The translations under genes and the position numbers were made by a program. Below the pieces are notes generated by a model. It was not told the origin of the DNA. It made no database searches and worked only from the letters and a program-made list of their open reading frames with translations. Below are positions 9,067-19,221 of a DNA stretch of 64,000 nucleotides, piece after piece (the first letter of the stretch is position 1; each line of letters starts with the position of its first letter). This DNA comes from Bradyrhizobium diazoefficiens (GTDB taxonomy: Bacteria; Pseudomonadota; Alphaproteobacteria; Rhizobiales; Xanthobacteraceae), in contig NZ_CP067101.1 of the NCBI RefSeq assembly GCF_016616425.1, forward strand, positions 1,178,001 to 1,242,000. Reading direction: 5' to 3'.

Positions 9067-9095
9067 AAAAAAGCTGCCCGAGCAACTCGGGCAGC
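9067..9095 (-). terminator. rho-independent terminator for the Ser/Gly-rich gene at 9108
   Basis: Perfect 10-bp arms GCTGCCCGAG and CTCGGGCAGC surround a 3-base loop. Read on the minus strand, six Ts follow directly (positions 9072-9067). It lies 13 bases past the stop of the minus-strand gene. The plus side has no T run. Confidence 0.9.
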
Positions 9096-9107
9096 GGGTC
9101 GTAAGGG

Positions 9108-9536
9108 CTATCGCGCAGTCGTCGACGTGGTCGACATGGTAGGCTTCGAGCCCGGGACATGCGACATCGACTTGGTCGTTGAACCCACTTCTTCGCCAGC
9201 CTTGACCTTGGTGCGCGTATGCGAACGGCTGAACGTGCCGCCCTCATGGGCCTGTGCCCGGGCGTTGGAATTCCTTACGGGACCATTGCCTTTGTTCATG
9301 CTGACGCCGGTCTGCGCCTTGCCGTTGACGGCCGCGGCGCTTCCGCCGGCCGCGATCGACGAGCCCGTGCGGCCTGTCGCCGAGGTGGACGTGCCGCCCG
9401 TGCCGACCGTCGAGGCAGATGTGCCGCCGGCTGCCGCCGAGCCGCCGCTTCCGCCAGTGATACTGGTCTGTGCAAGAACTGGTGAAGCGGCGGCAAGCAA
9501 AACTGCGACCGCCGAGGTCGTGAGTAACGTTCTCAT
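9108..9536 (-). CDS. exported Ser/Gly/Ala/Thr-rich small protein, paralogue 1
   Basis: This 142-residue protein has a signal peptide (MRTLLTTSAVAVLLAAASPVLA, cleavage before QTS) followed by a low-complexity Gly/Ser/Thr/Ala mature part with STVGTGGTSTS-like units and a basic C-terminal third (SHTRTKVKAGEEVG). No catalytic domain or cysteine is visible. Its signal peptide and GTGG units match the gene at 9968, so the two are probably duplicates. Being unstructured and exported, it might coat the cell or sit in the periplasm, but that is only inference. Confidence 0.7.
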   Translation of the reverse strand: MRTLLTTSAVAVLLAAASPVLAQTSITGGSGGSAAAGGTSASTVGTGGTSTSATGRTGSSIAAGGSAAAVNGKAQTGVSMNKGNGPVRNSNARAQAHEGGTFSRSHTRTKVKAGEEVGSTTKSMSHVPGSKPTMSTTSTTAR

Positions 9537-9554
9537 GTTTCAATCCTCTATGGA

Positions 9555-9908
9555 TCAGGGTGACGAGGTCGAGATCGTGCAGCCGTTGACGGTGATGGTG
9601 CTGGCGCTGGTGGAGCCCGGCCCACCGGCCGTCGACGACGAGCTCGAAACGTTGCCGCCTCCCGCCTGCACATGCACCGATGATCCGCCGGCCGAGCTCG
9701 AGCTCGAAAGCGAACCGCTCGACGAGGTGGACCCGGTGGTGCCCGAACCCGATGAGCCGAGTGCGGTAATGCTGCCGTCGGCATGCTTTTCGACCGTGAC
9801 CTTGCAGGTCTCGCCCGATGCCGTCTTGCCGGTTTTTTCCATGGTGGCCGCCTGAGCAGCGCTACCCATCAAGGCCAACGCCGCGATCGCTATGATTGAT
9901 CTGTTCAT
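9555..9908 (-). CDS. exported Ser/Gly-rich small protein, paralogue 2
   Basis: From ATG 9908 the 117-residue protein has a signal peptide (MNRSIIAIAALALMGSAAQA) and a short ordered part with two cysteines (GETCKVTVEKHADGS and VNGCTIS) flanking long Ser/Gly runs. The upstream 12 codons of the open frame are not signal-like and are left out. It is the middle gene of three same-strand genes of similar composition, with only 18 bases between it and the next. Function is unknown. Confidence 0.65.
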   Translation of the reverse strand: MNRSIIAIAALALMGSAAQAATMEKTGKTASGETCKVTVEKHADGSITALGSSGSGTTGSTSSSGSLSSSSSAGGSSVHVQAGGGNVSSSSSTAGGPGSTSASTITVNGCTISTSSP

Positions 9909-9967
9909 GCGAGTTCTCCTCGAGCAAGGACGGAGGAGCGGCATCGCTGCCGCTCCAAGTCAAGGCA

Positions 9968-10510
9968 TCAATCCTTGTCTTTCTTCCACTCGTCCTTGTG
10001 GTGGCCCTTGCCCTTCTCCATGCCCATCTCGCTGGCATGGCCGGCCGACGAGCCCGCCGCGCCAACGGTCGAGCCGCTCTTGCCGCCGCCGGCAGACGAG
10101 CCGCCGGTGCCGAGCGTCGATGCTGAGTTGGATCCCGAGCCGCTGCCCGCCGCAGAGCCGCCGGTGCCGACGCTGGACGAACTCTTGCCGCTGCCGGCCG
10201 AGGAGCCGCCGGTGCCGAGTGTCGAGGCCGAGCCGCTGCCCGAGCCGCTGCCGGCCGCTGAGCCGCCCGTACCTACAGTCGAGCTGCTGGTGCCGCCGCC
10301 CGCCGACGAGCCGCCGGTGCCGAGCGTTGACGCAGAACCCGATCCGCTGCCGCCGCCGGCCGCCGAGCCGCCGGTACCGATCGTCGAGTTGCTGGTGCCG
10401 CCGCCCGCCGAAGAACCGCCGGTGCCGATCGTGGAACTCGATTGTGCAACAGCAAGTGCGGTGCTGGCGAGCAGCGCTGCTACGGCCGCAGAAAGCTTCA
10501 AGATCCTCAT
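9968..10510 (-). CDS. exported Ser/Gly-rich repeat protein, paralogue 3
   Basis: From the ATG at 10510 (GGAGAAA about nine bases upstream; a first ATG at 10516 is too close) the protein of about 180 residues has a signal peptide ending ALAVAQ. Its mature part is about eight imperfect 14-19-residue units built on STxGTGGSSAGGG. It ends in a short charged tail (KGKGHHKDEWKKDKD). The regular repeat suggests expansion by slippage or unequal exchange. It is probably extracellular or periplasmic and disordered. No function is known to me. Confidence 0.7.
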   Translation of the reverse strand: MRILKLSAAVAALLASTALAVAQSSSTIGTGGSSAGGGTSNSTIGTGGSAAGGGSGSGSASTLGTGGSSAGGGTSSSTVGTGGSAAGSGSGSGSASTLGTGGSSAGSGKSSSSVGTGGSAAGSGSGSNSASTLGTGGSSAGGGKSGSTVGAAGSSAGHASEMGMEKGKGHHKDEWKKDKD

Positions 10511-10743
10511 GTCCATTTTCTCCAGGGTTTCCAAAAACTGATCGCCGAGTCAGGCACGGGTTAAATTGGTAAATGCGCAAACGTTCCTCATGTCGGACAT
10601 GTTGACGCGTTGATGCAGTTTGACGCGGAGTTCGACGCGGCGTGAACACAGCGGCGCAACGTTCTCATTCATCTGCTGTTCACCTGCGCCGAGCGCTCGC
10701 AATTGCGCGCGCCTTTTTGCCGCGATCGCGCGGCTTCGGCAGC

Positions 10744-11148
10744 TCAAAATGCACCGCCCATGATCTGAGGCCCATAGAGCCGAGGTGAGTTCGCCGCGTG
10801 GGCCGTACGAGTTGAACGGAGACCGGCTGCTTGCCGCGCGTTGCGTCGAAGCGGCGGCGTCACCGTTGGCTGTGGTTTCGCCGGCTCGGCCGTCGCCGAT
10901 GCGTTGCTCACAACATGGTCTGGAAGTTCGGCGGCGCGCACGGGCGGCGAGACCGTGGCGGCGATCTCGGTGGACGTGTCGAAGATGATTCTCTCGGGCA
11001 GGGTGCGAGCGGATTTGATGCGAATGACAGGCCGACCGACCTCAGAACCCCCAGAACGCTCGCCATGCGGCGGCAGAAAACGATCGAGTGTGAAGAGCAG
11101 CGCCGTGACGAATGCGCCTGCCAACACGAAGTATCGAACGATGGGCAT
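10744..11148 (-). CDS. membrane-anchored hypothetical protein
   Basis: This 134-residue protein begins with an uncleaved-looking hydrophobic helix (YFVLAGAFVTALLFTLDRF), followed by a Pro/Ala/Thr-rich extracytoplasmic region with no recognisable domain. Single-helix proteins with a low-complexity tail like this are common in Bradyrhizobium. It lies between the Ser/Gly-rich genes and the DUF1236 gene, on the same strand as both but separated by wide gaps. Confidence 0.6.
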   Translation of the reverse strand: MPIVRYFVLAGAFVTALLFTLDRFLPPHGERSGGSEVGRPVIRIKSARTLPERIIFDTSTEIAATVSPPVRAAELPDHVVSNASATAEPAKPQPTVTPPLRRNARQAAGLRSTRTAHAANSPRLYGPQIMGGAF

Positions 11149-11219
11149 CAGGCGCTACCGCGAAACGAAAATGGTGCGTGCGCGGCGAGCCGCTCCTCTG
11201 CGGCCGCCGCGCGGCGGGG

Positions 11220-11570
11220 TCAATCGACCTCCTGAACGACCACGCGGGTCTCGGGATCGACCAGCATCACGTGATTGCCGGAATAGACGTAGCGATACTT
11301 GGTGAGCGAGGGACCCCAATCGCTCGGAACCGCCGCGAGTTCGACGTCGCGCGGCACCGGTTCGCCGACCACGATCTTTTCGCGGGTTTCGACCGGGCGG
11401 ATTTTGTGCTCGGTGACGTAAGACCGGATCTTGGTGCGATATTCCGGCTCGATCTGCACGGCAGCGCCGTGCGCCGCACCGGTCGTCGTAGTGATCGTGG
11501 TTTGTGCCATCGCGCTCGTCGACACGAGCAGAGCGGCGGCCGAAATCAGCATGAACTTCTTCATCTTCAT
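11220..11570 (-). CDS. DUF1236 domain secreted protein
   Basis: This 116-residue protein has a signal peptide (MKMKKFMLISAAALLVSTSA, cleavage near AMAQ) and a C-terminal DUF1236-type domain (RTKIRSYVTEHKIRPVE, KIVVGEPVPRDVELAAVP and YRYVYSGNHVMLVDP). A GGGAG sequence about eight bases before the ATG at 11570 supports the start. The family is widespread and often multi-copy in Bradyrhizobium and other rhizobia. Its role, probably in the periplasm, is unknown. Confidence 0.8.
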   Translation of the reverse strand: MKMKKFMLISAAALLVSTSAMAQTTITTTTGAAHGAAVQIEPEYRTKIRSYVTEHKIRPVETREKIVVGEPVPRDVELAAVPSDWGPSLTKYRYVYSGNHVMLVDPETRVVVQEVD

Positions 11571-11704
11571 CGCATTTCTCCCTCGCCGCTGGATGCGGCG
11601 CTGCAGTGAACTCGCTACCGGCTCGACCGTTCCGAAAGGGCAAGGAACGTTTGCTGTTTTTTCCCGTTGCTTCGCCGGGAGCAGATCATCTGGAGGAGAG
11701 GAAA

Positions 11705-11785
11705 ATGCCCGTACTGATTCTTTGGGCCGTGCCGGCCATCCTGGTCGTCGGCGGCGGAATCTATTTCATTGGCCATATGCACTGA
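11705..11785 (+). CDS. 26-residue membrane micropeptide
   Basis: The ATG at 11705 follows an excellent ribosome-binding site (GGAGGAGAGGAAA). The 26-codon frame encodes one hydrophobic helix, MPVLILWAVPAILVVGGGIY followed by FIGHMH, and a stop at 11783-11785. A stem-loop begins 11 bases after the stop. The strong ribosome-binding site, the single-helix composition and the hairpin together support a real gene for a small membrane peptide. Function is unknown. Confidence 0.65.
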   Translation: MPVLILWAVPAILVVGGGIYFIGHMH

Positions 11786-11795
11786 ATGCAAAGGC

Positions 11796-11826
11796 CCCGG
11801 TTTCTCGGCAACGCGAGCAAACCGGG
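11796..11826 (+). terminator. possible terminator hairpin after the micropeptide
   Basis: CCCGGTTT and AAACCGGG form eight-base arms, and CTCG/CGAG can extend the stem inward with a small bulge. No T run follows, so termination is only likely, not certain. It lies 11 bases after the micropeptide stop. Confidence 0.45.
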
Positions 11827-11897
11827 ACGCTGTCACCTGTCACGTCGCGACGGGTTTTCGGTCGAAATGACAATCGTGCGAGCGCTGTCGTCTTTCC

Positions 11898-12920
11898 TCA
11901 CCGCCACCCGAGCGCTGGAGCGACATGTGTGAGAATCGCCTCGATCGCATGTGCGCAATAATCCACTCCGAGCTGGTTCGGAATCGTCAGCAACAACGTA
12001 TCCGCTTCCGCGATCGCCTCGTCCTGGCGCAGCTGCTCGATCAGCACATCCGGCTCGGCGGCATAACTCCGGCCGAAGATCGCCCGCGTGCGCGGGTCGA
12101 TGAAGCCGATCTGGTCTTCGCCTCCGCGCTCGCCGCCAAAATAGGCGCGGTCGCGATCGTCGATCAGCGCGAAGATGCTGCGGCTGACGGACACGCGCGG
12201 CTCGCGGGCGTGGCCGGCTTCTTTCCACGCCGCGCGATAGGCGCGGATTTGCGCGGCCTGCTGCACATGGAAGGCCTCGCCGGTCTCGTCGTTCTTGAGT
12301 GTCGAGCTCTGTAAATTCATGCCGAGCTTCGCCGCCCACACCGCCGTGGCGTTCGAGCCGGCGCCCCACCAGATCCGTTCGCGCAGGCCTTGCGCATGCG
12401 GCTCCAGGCGCAGCAGCCCCGGCGGGTTCGGAAACATCGGTTGCGGATTGGGCTCTGCAAAGCCTTCGCCGCGCAACAGGTCCAGAAAGACTTCCGCATG
12501 GCGCCGGCCCATGTCGGCATCGCTCTGGCCCTCGGCCGGGCGGTAGCCGAAATAGCGCCAGCCGTCGATCACCTGCTCGGGCGAGCCGCGGCTGATGCCG
12601 AGCTGAAGGCGGCCGCCGGCGATGAGGTCGGCGGAGCCGGCATCTTCCACCATGTAGAGCGGGTTCTCGTAACGCATGTCGATCACGGCGGTGCCGATCT
12701 CGATCGTGCTGGTTCTGGCGCCGACAGCCGCGAGCAGCGGAAAAGGCGAGGCAAGCTGGCGCGCGAAATGGTGCACGCGGTAATAGGCGCCGTCCGCGCC
12801 AAGCTGCTCGGCGGCAACGGCAAGCTCGATCGATTGCAGCAGCGTATCCGCGGCCGAGCGCGTCTGTGACTGCGGCGAAGGCGTCCAGTGCCCGAAGGAC
12901 AGGAATCCGATCTTTTTCAT
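11898..12920 (-). CDS. LLM-class flavin-dependent oxidoreductase (luciferase-like)
   Basis: This 340-residue TIM-barrel protein starts MKKIGFLSFGHWTPSPQ and carries the family landmarks GADGAYYRVHHFARQLASPF, IEIGTAVIDMRYENPLYM and AGGRLQLGISRGSPEQVIDG. These proteins use FMNH2 (or F420) with oxygen to oxidise or cleave diverse substrates, and the substrate here is unknown. The start at 12920 is chosen because the upstream part of the open frame is not conserved-looking. A second, unrelated member lies at 62046-63053. No partner flavin reductase is adjacent. Confidence 0.85.
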   Translation of the reverse strand: MKKIGFLSFGHWTPSPQSQTRSAADTLLQSIELAVAAEQLGADGAYYRVHHFARQLASPFPLLAAVGARTSTIEIGTAVIDMRYENPLYMVEDAGSADLIAGGRLQLGISRGSPEQVIDGWRYFGYRPAEGQSDADMGRRHAEVFLDLLRGEGFAEPNPQPMFPNPPGLLRLEPHAQGLRERIWWGAGSNATAVWAAKLGMNLQSSTLKNDETGEAFHVQQAAQIRAYRAAWKEAGHAREPRVSVSRSIFALIDDRDRAYFGGERGGEDQIGFIDPRTRAIFGRSYAAEPDVLIEQLRQDEAIAEADTLLLTIPNQLGVDYCAHAIEAILTHVAPALGWR

Positions 12921-13194
12921 GAGGGCAACATATGGATGATCGGAAGAATTTGCGATACGTCGGCCGCGGCAAAGTGGCGGCAAGGCGTGTGGCGGTAAGC
13001 GCCCCTTGGGGAAGCAGGCACGGGCTTGGGCTGCCTGTGGACCCGAATGCGATGTTGGGAGTAGGCGGCGCCGGATTTGCTGGGCGGAGCAGGCCGGATG
13101 CTGCCAACCAGGAGAGCTGTCCGGTGCTTCTGCGCCACGGCGCGCCACGAAGTCAGATCGTTCGACGTCGATCTGCCCTGCCCTGGAAGCGTCC

Positions 13195-13659
13195 TCAGAT
13201 TTCGCAACCGGTCAAATTCAATGCCTTGCGCAAGCCGCCAAACGCCTTCAGTCGACAGGGCTCGGGATCGCTCGCGGCCTTTGAACGCTGAAAATTGGCG
13301 GTCCGCTTGACGATGATTGTCCTTGGCTTCGGCTTGCGATGTCCGGCGGTCGTGATCTTCTTCGGATCGTGCCGATGATGGACGATCGGTTCCGGCGCGG
13401 ATGAATCGACATGGATGTCTTGCGGAGCAACGCGGTTGTCGACCGAAGCAGCCTGTGTCGGCATCGCGCCGCTCGCGGCGGCAATGTCGAGGCGATCAGC
13501 CTTCGCCAAGGCGTCGTGTGAAGCAGAAATGCCTGCGTCCTGTTCGGCAAGCGGCTGTACGATCGTGGCTGCGCGACGCGATGGCGCTCTCAGCTCCATT
13601 GCTGACAGCATTCCCACGCTCAACAGGATGAGGAGGCCCAACAACGCCATTCTCAGCAT
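13195..13659 (-). CDS. single-TM hypothetical protein with basic C-terminus
   Basis: From ATG 13659 the protein of about 154 residues has one N-terminal hydrophobic helix (MALLGLLILLSVGMLSAME), an Ala/Asp-rich linker and a basic tail (HRKPKPRTIIVKRTANFQRS). Two cysteines lie near the C-terminus. It has the look of an inner-membrane protein with a periplasmic tail, but no family is recognised. Its promoter region is shared with the divergent toxin-antitoxin remnant. Confidence 0.5.
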   Translation of the reverse strand: MLRMALLGLLILLSVGMLSAMELRAPSRRAATIVQPLAEQDAGISASHDALAKADRLDIAAASGAMPTQAASVDNRVAPQDIHVDSSAPEPIVHHRHDPKKITTAGHRKPKPRTIIVKRTANFQRSKAASDPEPCRLKAFGGLRKALNLTGCEI

Positions 13660-13716
13660 AATGTGCCTCTGACCCGAGTTCGTGCCGCTGAAAATTCTCC
13701 GCGCCAATAAGGCAAC

Positions 13717-13902
13717 TTGTCGGCGGCTGCCGGCCGACGGCGAATCATTTTGCCGACAGGGTTAACGCCGGTGCGCGGATTGCTTCGCCCTCAATACCGG
13801 CTCCGGGTGGACGACGTTCGAATATGCTACGATGTTTCCGGCACGACCGTCGAAATTCTGGCGATCATTGCCAAATCGGAGGCCGAGTCATGGCTCGCAT
13901 AG
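13717..13902 (+). pseudogene. truncated RelE/ParE-type toxin
   Basis: The frame ends with YRLRVDDVRICYDVSGTTVE and ILAIIAKSEAESWLA, the C-terminal beta-strands of RelE-family ribosome-dependent mRNA interferases. The first 40 or so residues of the fold are missing: only LTPVRGLLRPQ precedes, and a TTG at 13717 is the best available start. The family is normally 85-95 residues. The stop overlaps the downstream antitoxin start by 13 bases, the usual toxin-first arrangement. I infer a dead toxin. Confidence 0.6.
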
Positions 13903-14165
13903 TTCGGAAATCCGGAGTGAAAGAGGTTCCGCTTTCCGAGATCAAGGACGATTTGTCTCGCTACCTTCGTGAGGCCGAGACGCAGGAGATTGTCATCACG
14001 CGCCACGGCAAGCCGGCTGGCGTGCTGATTGGTTTCGAATTGGAGGATGACTGGTTCGATTACCGGTTGGAGCACGATCCTCGCTTCCTGCAGCGCGTCG
14101 AACAGGCGCGAAACAGTCTGCGCGCGGGGCGCGGTGTGAAGCTTGAAGATATTGATGGGGAGTAG
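13890..14165 (+). CDS. Phd/YefM-type antitoxin
   Basis: This 91-residue protein (MARIVRKSGVKEVPLSEIKD, then TQEIVITRHGKPAGVLIGFE) has the N-terminal Phd/YefM DNA-binding fold and an acidic C-terminal tail that would wrap a RelE-type toxin. It appears complete. The ATG at 13890 lies inside the end of the toxin remnant. With the toxin truncated it may survive as a solitary repressor or as an antidote to a related toxin elsewhere. Confidence 0.75.
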   Translation: MARIVRKSGVKEVPLSEIKDDLSRYLREAETQEIVITRHGKPAGVLIGFELEDDWFDYRLEHDPRFLQRVEQARNSLRAGRGVKLEDIDGE

Positions 14166-14437
14166 CGGCTCGGCCGCCTCTGTCCCACTTGCCCGATGAT
14201 GGCATCATGCGCCTGTGTTGCCCGACGGTGCAATAGGAGTTTCGTGAACTCAGAAAGGAGCGTCGATTTTTCGGAAAGATGCTCGAACAACAAGCCAAGG
14301 CGAGATGACGCTTCATCCCGATCTCGCCGCGCGTTAAGGCGTTGATTTTGCTGACCCCGGCTACTGTGCATGGGGTTGTTTTCGACATTTTTGTTTTGGG
14401 AGCCACGACGCGCGAGGCTGAGCCGGATCGCTTCCCG

Positions 14438-16459
<2,022 letters not shown>

Positions 16460-16767
16460 GGCGCCTACGCATAGGACCCCGCACCCGTGAATACAACCGA
16501 CAGACGCGTGAAACATTGAAGTTCCCGGTCCGTGTTCTCGGTCTTCGTCACGCGGAACCACGTTGCGCCGACGCTGCTCGCGGGACTTGCCTCGGCGCAT
16601 TGAGCGCCACAATCGTCACATGCCGCGGTCCTGGTCATGCCGCCGGCGTGTCGACGACGGCGCTCCACCCGCAGGAACCATCCGTCTCGGTGAACATTCT
16701 GATGGAGGGTTGCGGCGAGTCCGGCTCGCGTGCGCTTGCGATGTTCGCCTCTGGCGATGGGGGAGCC

Positions 16768-16932
16768 GTGAGTACGGTCATAGAGAACTTGCTGTCGCGG
16801 AAGCAGAAGCTCGTGGAACAGCTCGAAAAGGCGCCGTCGGTCGAGGATCGCGACAAAATCGAGCACCAGCTCGAGCAGATCAATACCGCGCTGGATTTTC
16901 TGGACAGGCCGGAATCCAAGGACGCGCGATAG
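16768..16932 (+). CDS. small helical hypothetical protein (54 aa)
   Basis: A GTG at 16768 with GGGGAG just upstream opens a 54-residue frame (VSTVIENLLSRKQKLVEQLE) that is a single long amphipathic, coiled-coil-like helical hairpin rich in Glu, Gln and Leu. A longer open frame to 16516 has no credible start or composition upstream. It has no membrane helix and is probably cytoplasmic. The function is unknown. It converges on the GntR gene, with six bases between them. Confidence 0.6.
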   Translation: MSTVIENLLSRKQKLVEQLEKAPSVEDRDKIEHQLEQINTALDFLDRPESKDAR

Positions 16933-16938
16933 TCGCAC

Positions 16939-17619
16939 TCAATCCACTTTGAGTGCCTCTATCTTCAAGGCCTTGGCATAGGCCAGGCCCGAATTAGTGA
17001 TATGCGCGGTCATCAATTCTTCGAAAGCGGCGAACTCGCCGCGCGCGAACAGATCGAGCAGCTTGCGATGCTCGTCGAACGACGTACGGGTCCGCACGTC
17101 GATCGGCGAGGTCAAATTGGTGCGGAGCGCGGCGACGCGGCTGGAAGCGAGCTGGTAGGATTCGGCGAGGTAGCGGTTGCCGCAATGGGTGAACAGCGCC
17201 TCGTGAAAGGCGGCATCGGCGCGGCCATAGGCGATGTTGTCCTTCGCCGCGACCGCCGGCTCCATCGCCGCGATCGCCTCGCTCATCGACGCGGCCGCAC
17301 TGTCGCGGTCATGGCGATAGGCGAGCTCGGCGGCCCTGGGCTCCAGCGCGATCCGGAAGGTGCAGAGCGCGGTGATGTCATCGGCGCTCGGCGTGAACAC
17401 GAAGCTGCCGACCTGCGGCCGGATCACGACGAGGCCCTGCGCCTGCAGCTGGCCCATCGCCTCGCGCACCGGCGTGCGGCTGACGCCGAAGGAATTCGCC
17501 ACCATCTCCTCGGAGATGACGGCCCCGAGCGCGAACTCACCTTCGATGATCGCCTGCCGCAGCCGCTGCATCACCCGCTGCGACAGCGATTTCGGCGTTT
17601 CGAGCTTGAGCGATCGCAT
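16939..17619 (-). CDS. GntR-family regulator, FadR/FCD subfamily
   Basis: This 226-residue protein has an N-terminal winged helix (SLSQRVMQRLRQAIIEGEF, VSRTPVREAMGQLQAQGLV) and an all-helical FCD ligand-binding domain with the metal-binding pattern (DAAFHEALFTHCGNRYL and a downstream ITNSGLAYA-type end). FCD regulators sense small carboxylates. It starts at 17619, nine bases from the stop of the FAD dehydrogenase gene it follows, so both are one transcript. The palindrome at 19110-19128 is its likely operator. Confidence 0.85.
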   Translation of the reverse strand: MRSLKLETPKSLSQRVMQRLRQAIIEGEFALGAVISEEMVANSFGVSRTPVREAMGQLQAQGLVVIRPQVGSFVFTPSADDITALCTFRIALEPRAAELAYRHDRDSAAASMSEAIAAMEPAVAAKDNIAYGRADAAFHEALFTHCGNRYLAESYQLASSRVAALRTNLTSPIDVRTRTSFDEHRKLLDLFARGEFAAFEELMTAHITNSGLAYAKALKIEALKVD

Positions 17620-17627
17620 TGCCTTTC

Positions 17628-19040
17628 TCAGATCACCTTGCCGGGATTGAGCAGATGATCGGGATCGAGCGCCGCTTTCAGCGTCCGCATCAGCGCGATC
17701 TCTGCATCGCTCCTGGCATGGCCCAGCCACTTCTTCTTCAGCGTGCCGATGCCGTGCTCGGCGGAGACGCTGCCGCCGAGCTCGCGGACGAGACCATAGA
17801 TGATGGTGTCCATCTCTTCCTTCGGCTGCTGCTCGACGGGAAGGCCGGTGACCCAGGAGACCAGATGCAGATTGCCATCGCCGATATGGCCGTAATAGAC
17901 GCTCTCGCAACCCTTGATGCCGCCTGCCAGCGCTGCCTTGCAGCGCGTGACGAACTCGTCCACCCGCGCCACTGCAAGGCCGATGTCATAGGAGATGTGC
18001 GGCCCCAGCACCTGGCCGAACTCGGAACAGATGTCGCGCACACGCCAGAAGCTCTGCGTCTGCGCCAGCGATTGCGCCACCGCAGCGTCGGCCAGCAGCC
18101 CACGCTCCATCAGCTCTTCGAGCCAGGCCTGGAAGCGCGGCGCATCGAGACTCTCGTCGGTGCCCTGCGCTTCCACCAGCACGTAGAGGCCGTGACCCGC
18201 GGCGACCGGCGGCTTTACGCCGGCGCGATTCGTGATCACGTCCCAATAGTCCGGCCACATCACCTCGAACGCCGACAGCAGCGGGCCGAGCCCGCTACGC
18301 GCCGCGTCGAGCAGTGGGATCACCGCGGCATAGTCCTTCAGCGCGCAGAGCGCAGCCATGGTCGAGCGCGGCTTCGGGAACAGCCGCAGCACCACGCGGG
18401 TGATGATGCCGAGCGTCCCTTCCGAGCCGATGAACAGGTGCTTCAGATCATAGCCCGCGTTGTTCTTCATCAGCTTGTTGAGGCCGGTGATGATGGTGCC
18501 GTCGGGCAGTACGACTTCGAGACCGAGCACCAGCTCGCGCGTCATGCCGTAGCGGATCACGCGGTTGCCGCCGGCATTGGTCGAGACGTTGCCGCCGATC
18601 GCACAGGAGCCGCGCGAGCCGAGGTCGAGCGGAAAGAAGAAACCAGCTTCGTCCGCGGCCTTCTGGATCGCCTCCAGCGGCGTACCTGCTTTCACCGTCA
18701 TCGTTGCGGAGGCGCGATCGATCTCCTCGATCCCGCTCATGCGCTCGAGCGAGATCGCGACCCAGCCGGCTTCGGGCGAAGCGCCGCGGCACAGCCCGGT
18801 CAGTCCGCCCTGCGGCACGAACGGCAGACGCGCCTGCCGGCAGGCCGCAATCGCATCGGCAACGCCTTGCGCATCCAGCGGACGGATCACCGCAAGCGGC
18901 GTCTGCGGGAGGCTCGCGCTCCAGTCGTTGCAATTGCGCGCCGGCACGTCGGTGCCGATCAACACGGCGGCTGCGCCGAGCTTGTCGCGCAAGGCGCCGA
19001 GCAATTGGTCCGGTCGCTCGGTGGGGGTCACCATGTCCAT
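17628..19040 (-). CDS. FAD-binding 2-hydroxyacid dehydrogenase (GlcD/D-lactate dehydrogenase-like)
   Basis: This protein of about 470 residues has a PCMH-type FAD-binding domain (VPQGGLTGLCRGASP, then LGSRGSCAIGGNVSTNAGGN and GSEGTLGIITRVVLRLFP) and a C-terminal FAD-linked oxidase domain with GHIGDGNLHL and SAEHGIGTLKKKW. Relatives oxidise D-lactate, glycolate or D-2-hydroxyglutarate and pass electrons to quinone or ETF. The ATG at 19040 follows AAGGAGG at ideal spacing. It is transcribed with the GntR gene and diverges from a DapA-like gene, so it probably oxidises a hydroxyacid linked to that aldolase/dehydratase step. Confidence 0.85.
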   Translation of the reverse strand: MDMVTPTERPDQLLGALRDKLGAAAVLIGTDVPARNCNDWSASLPQTPLAVIRPLDAQGVADAIAACRQARLPFVPQGGLTGLCRGASPEAGWVAISLERMSGIEEIDRASATMTVKAGTPLEAIQKAADEAGFFFPLDLGSRGSCAIGGNVSTNAGGNRVIRYGMTRELVLGLEVVLPDGTIITGLNKLMKNNAGYDLKHLFIGSEGTLGIITRVVLRLFPKPRSTMAALCALKDYAAVIPLLDAARSGLGPLLSAFEVMWPDYWDVITNRAGVKPPVAAGHGLYVLVEAQGTDESLDAPRFQAWLEELMERGLLADAAVAQSLAQTQSFWRVRDICSEFGQVLGPHISYDIGLAVARVDEFVTRCKAALAGGIKGCESVYYGHIGDGNLHLVSWVTGLPVEQQPKEEMDTIIYGLVRELGGSVSAEHGIGTLKKKWLGHARSDAEIALMRTLKAALDPDHLLNPGKVI

Positions 19041-19109
19041 GCGAGACCTCCTTGGGGGATCTGGCTGCGCCGCTTGCGCGCCATGACGGTGGAAAGGATT
19101 TGCACGCGT

Positions 19110-19128
19110 CTTGTATGTAAGGTACAAG
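19110..19128. promoter_or_regulatory. GntR (FCD) operator palindrome in the divergent promoter
   Basis: CTTGTA and TACAAG arms flank seven bases, in the 180-base gap between the divergent FAD dehydrogenase and DapA-like genes. FadR-type GntR regulators bind TNGTNNNACNA-like palindromes, and TTGTA/TACAA half-sites fit that type. It would let the adjacent GntR protein control both sides. Confidence 0.6.
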
Positions 19129-19221
19129 ATGAAAAGTAAAGCAAAAACAGGGCTCGGCGAGGCCTCCTCGGATCGTTCGGGATCAAAAGCCTGGTCCGAG
19201 GTCGAGACAAAGGGTGGTGTC

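Noticed and set aside
9960..10510. Possible CRISPR array from the regular repeats
   Set aside because: The repeats are coding repeats (STxGTGG units) within one open frame, without uniform spacers or cas genes.
14299..14328. Hairpin GGCGAGAT/ATCTCGCC as a terminator between the antitoxin and ygiQ
   Set aside because: The loop is 14 bases and no T run follows on either strand, so support is too weak.
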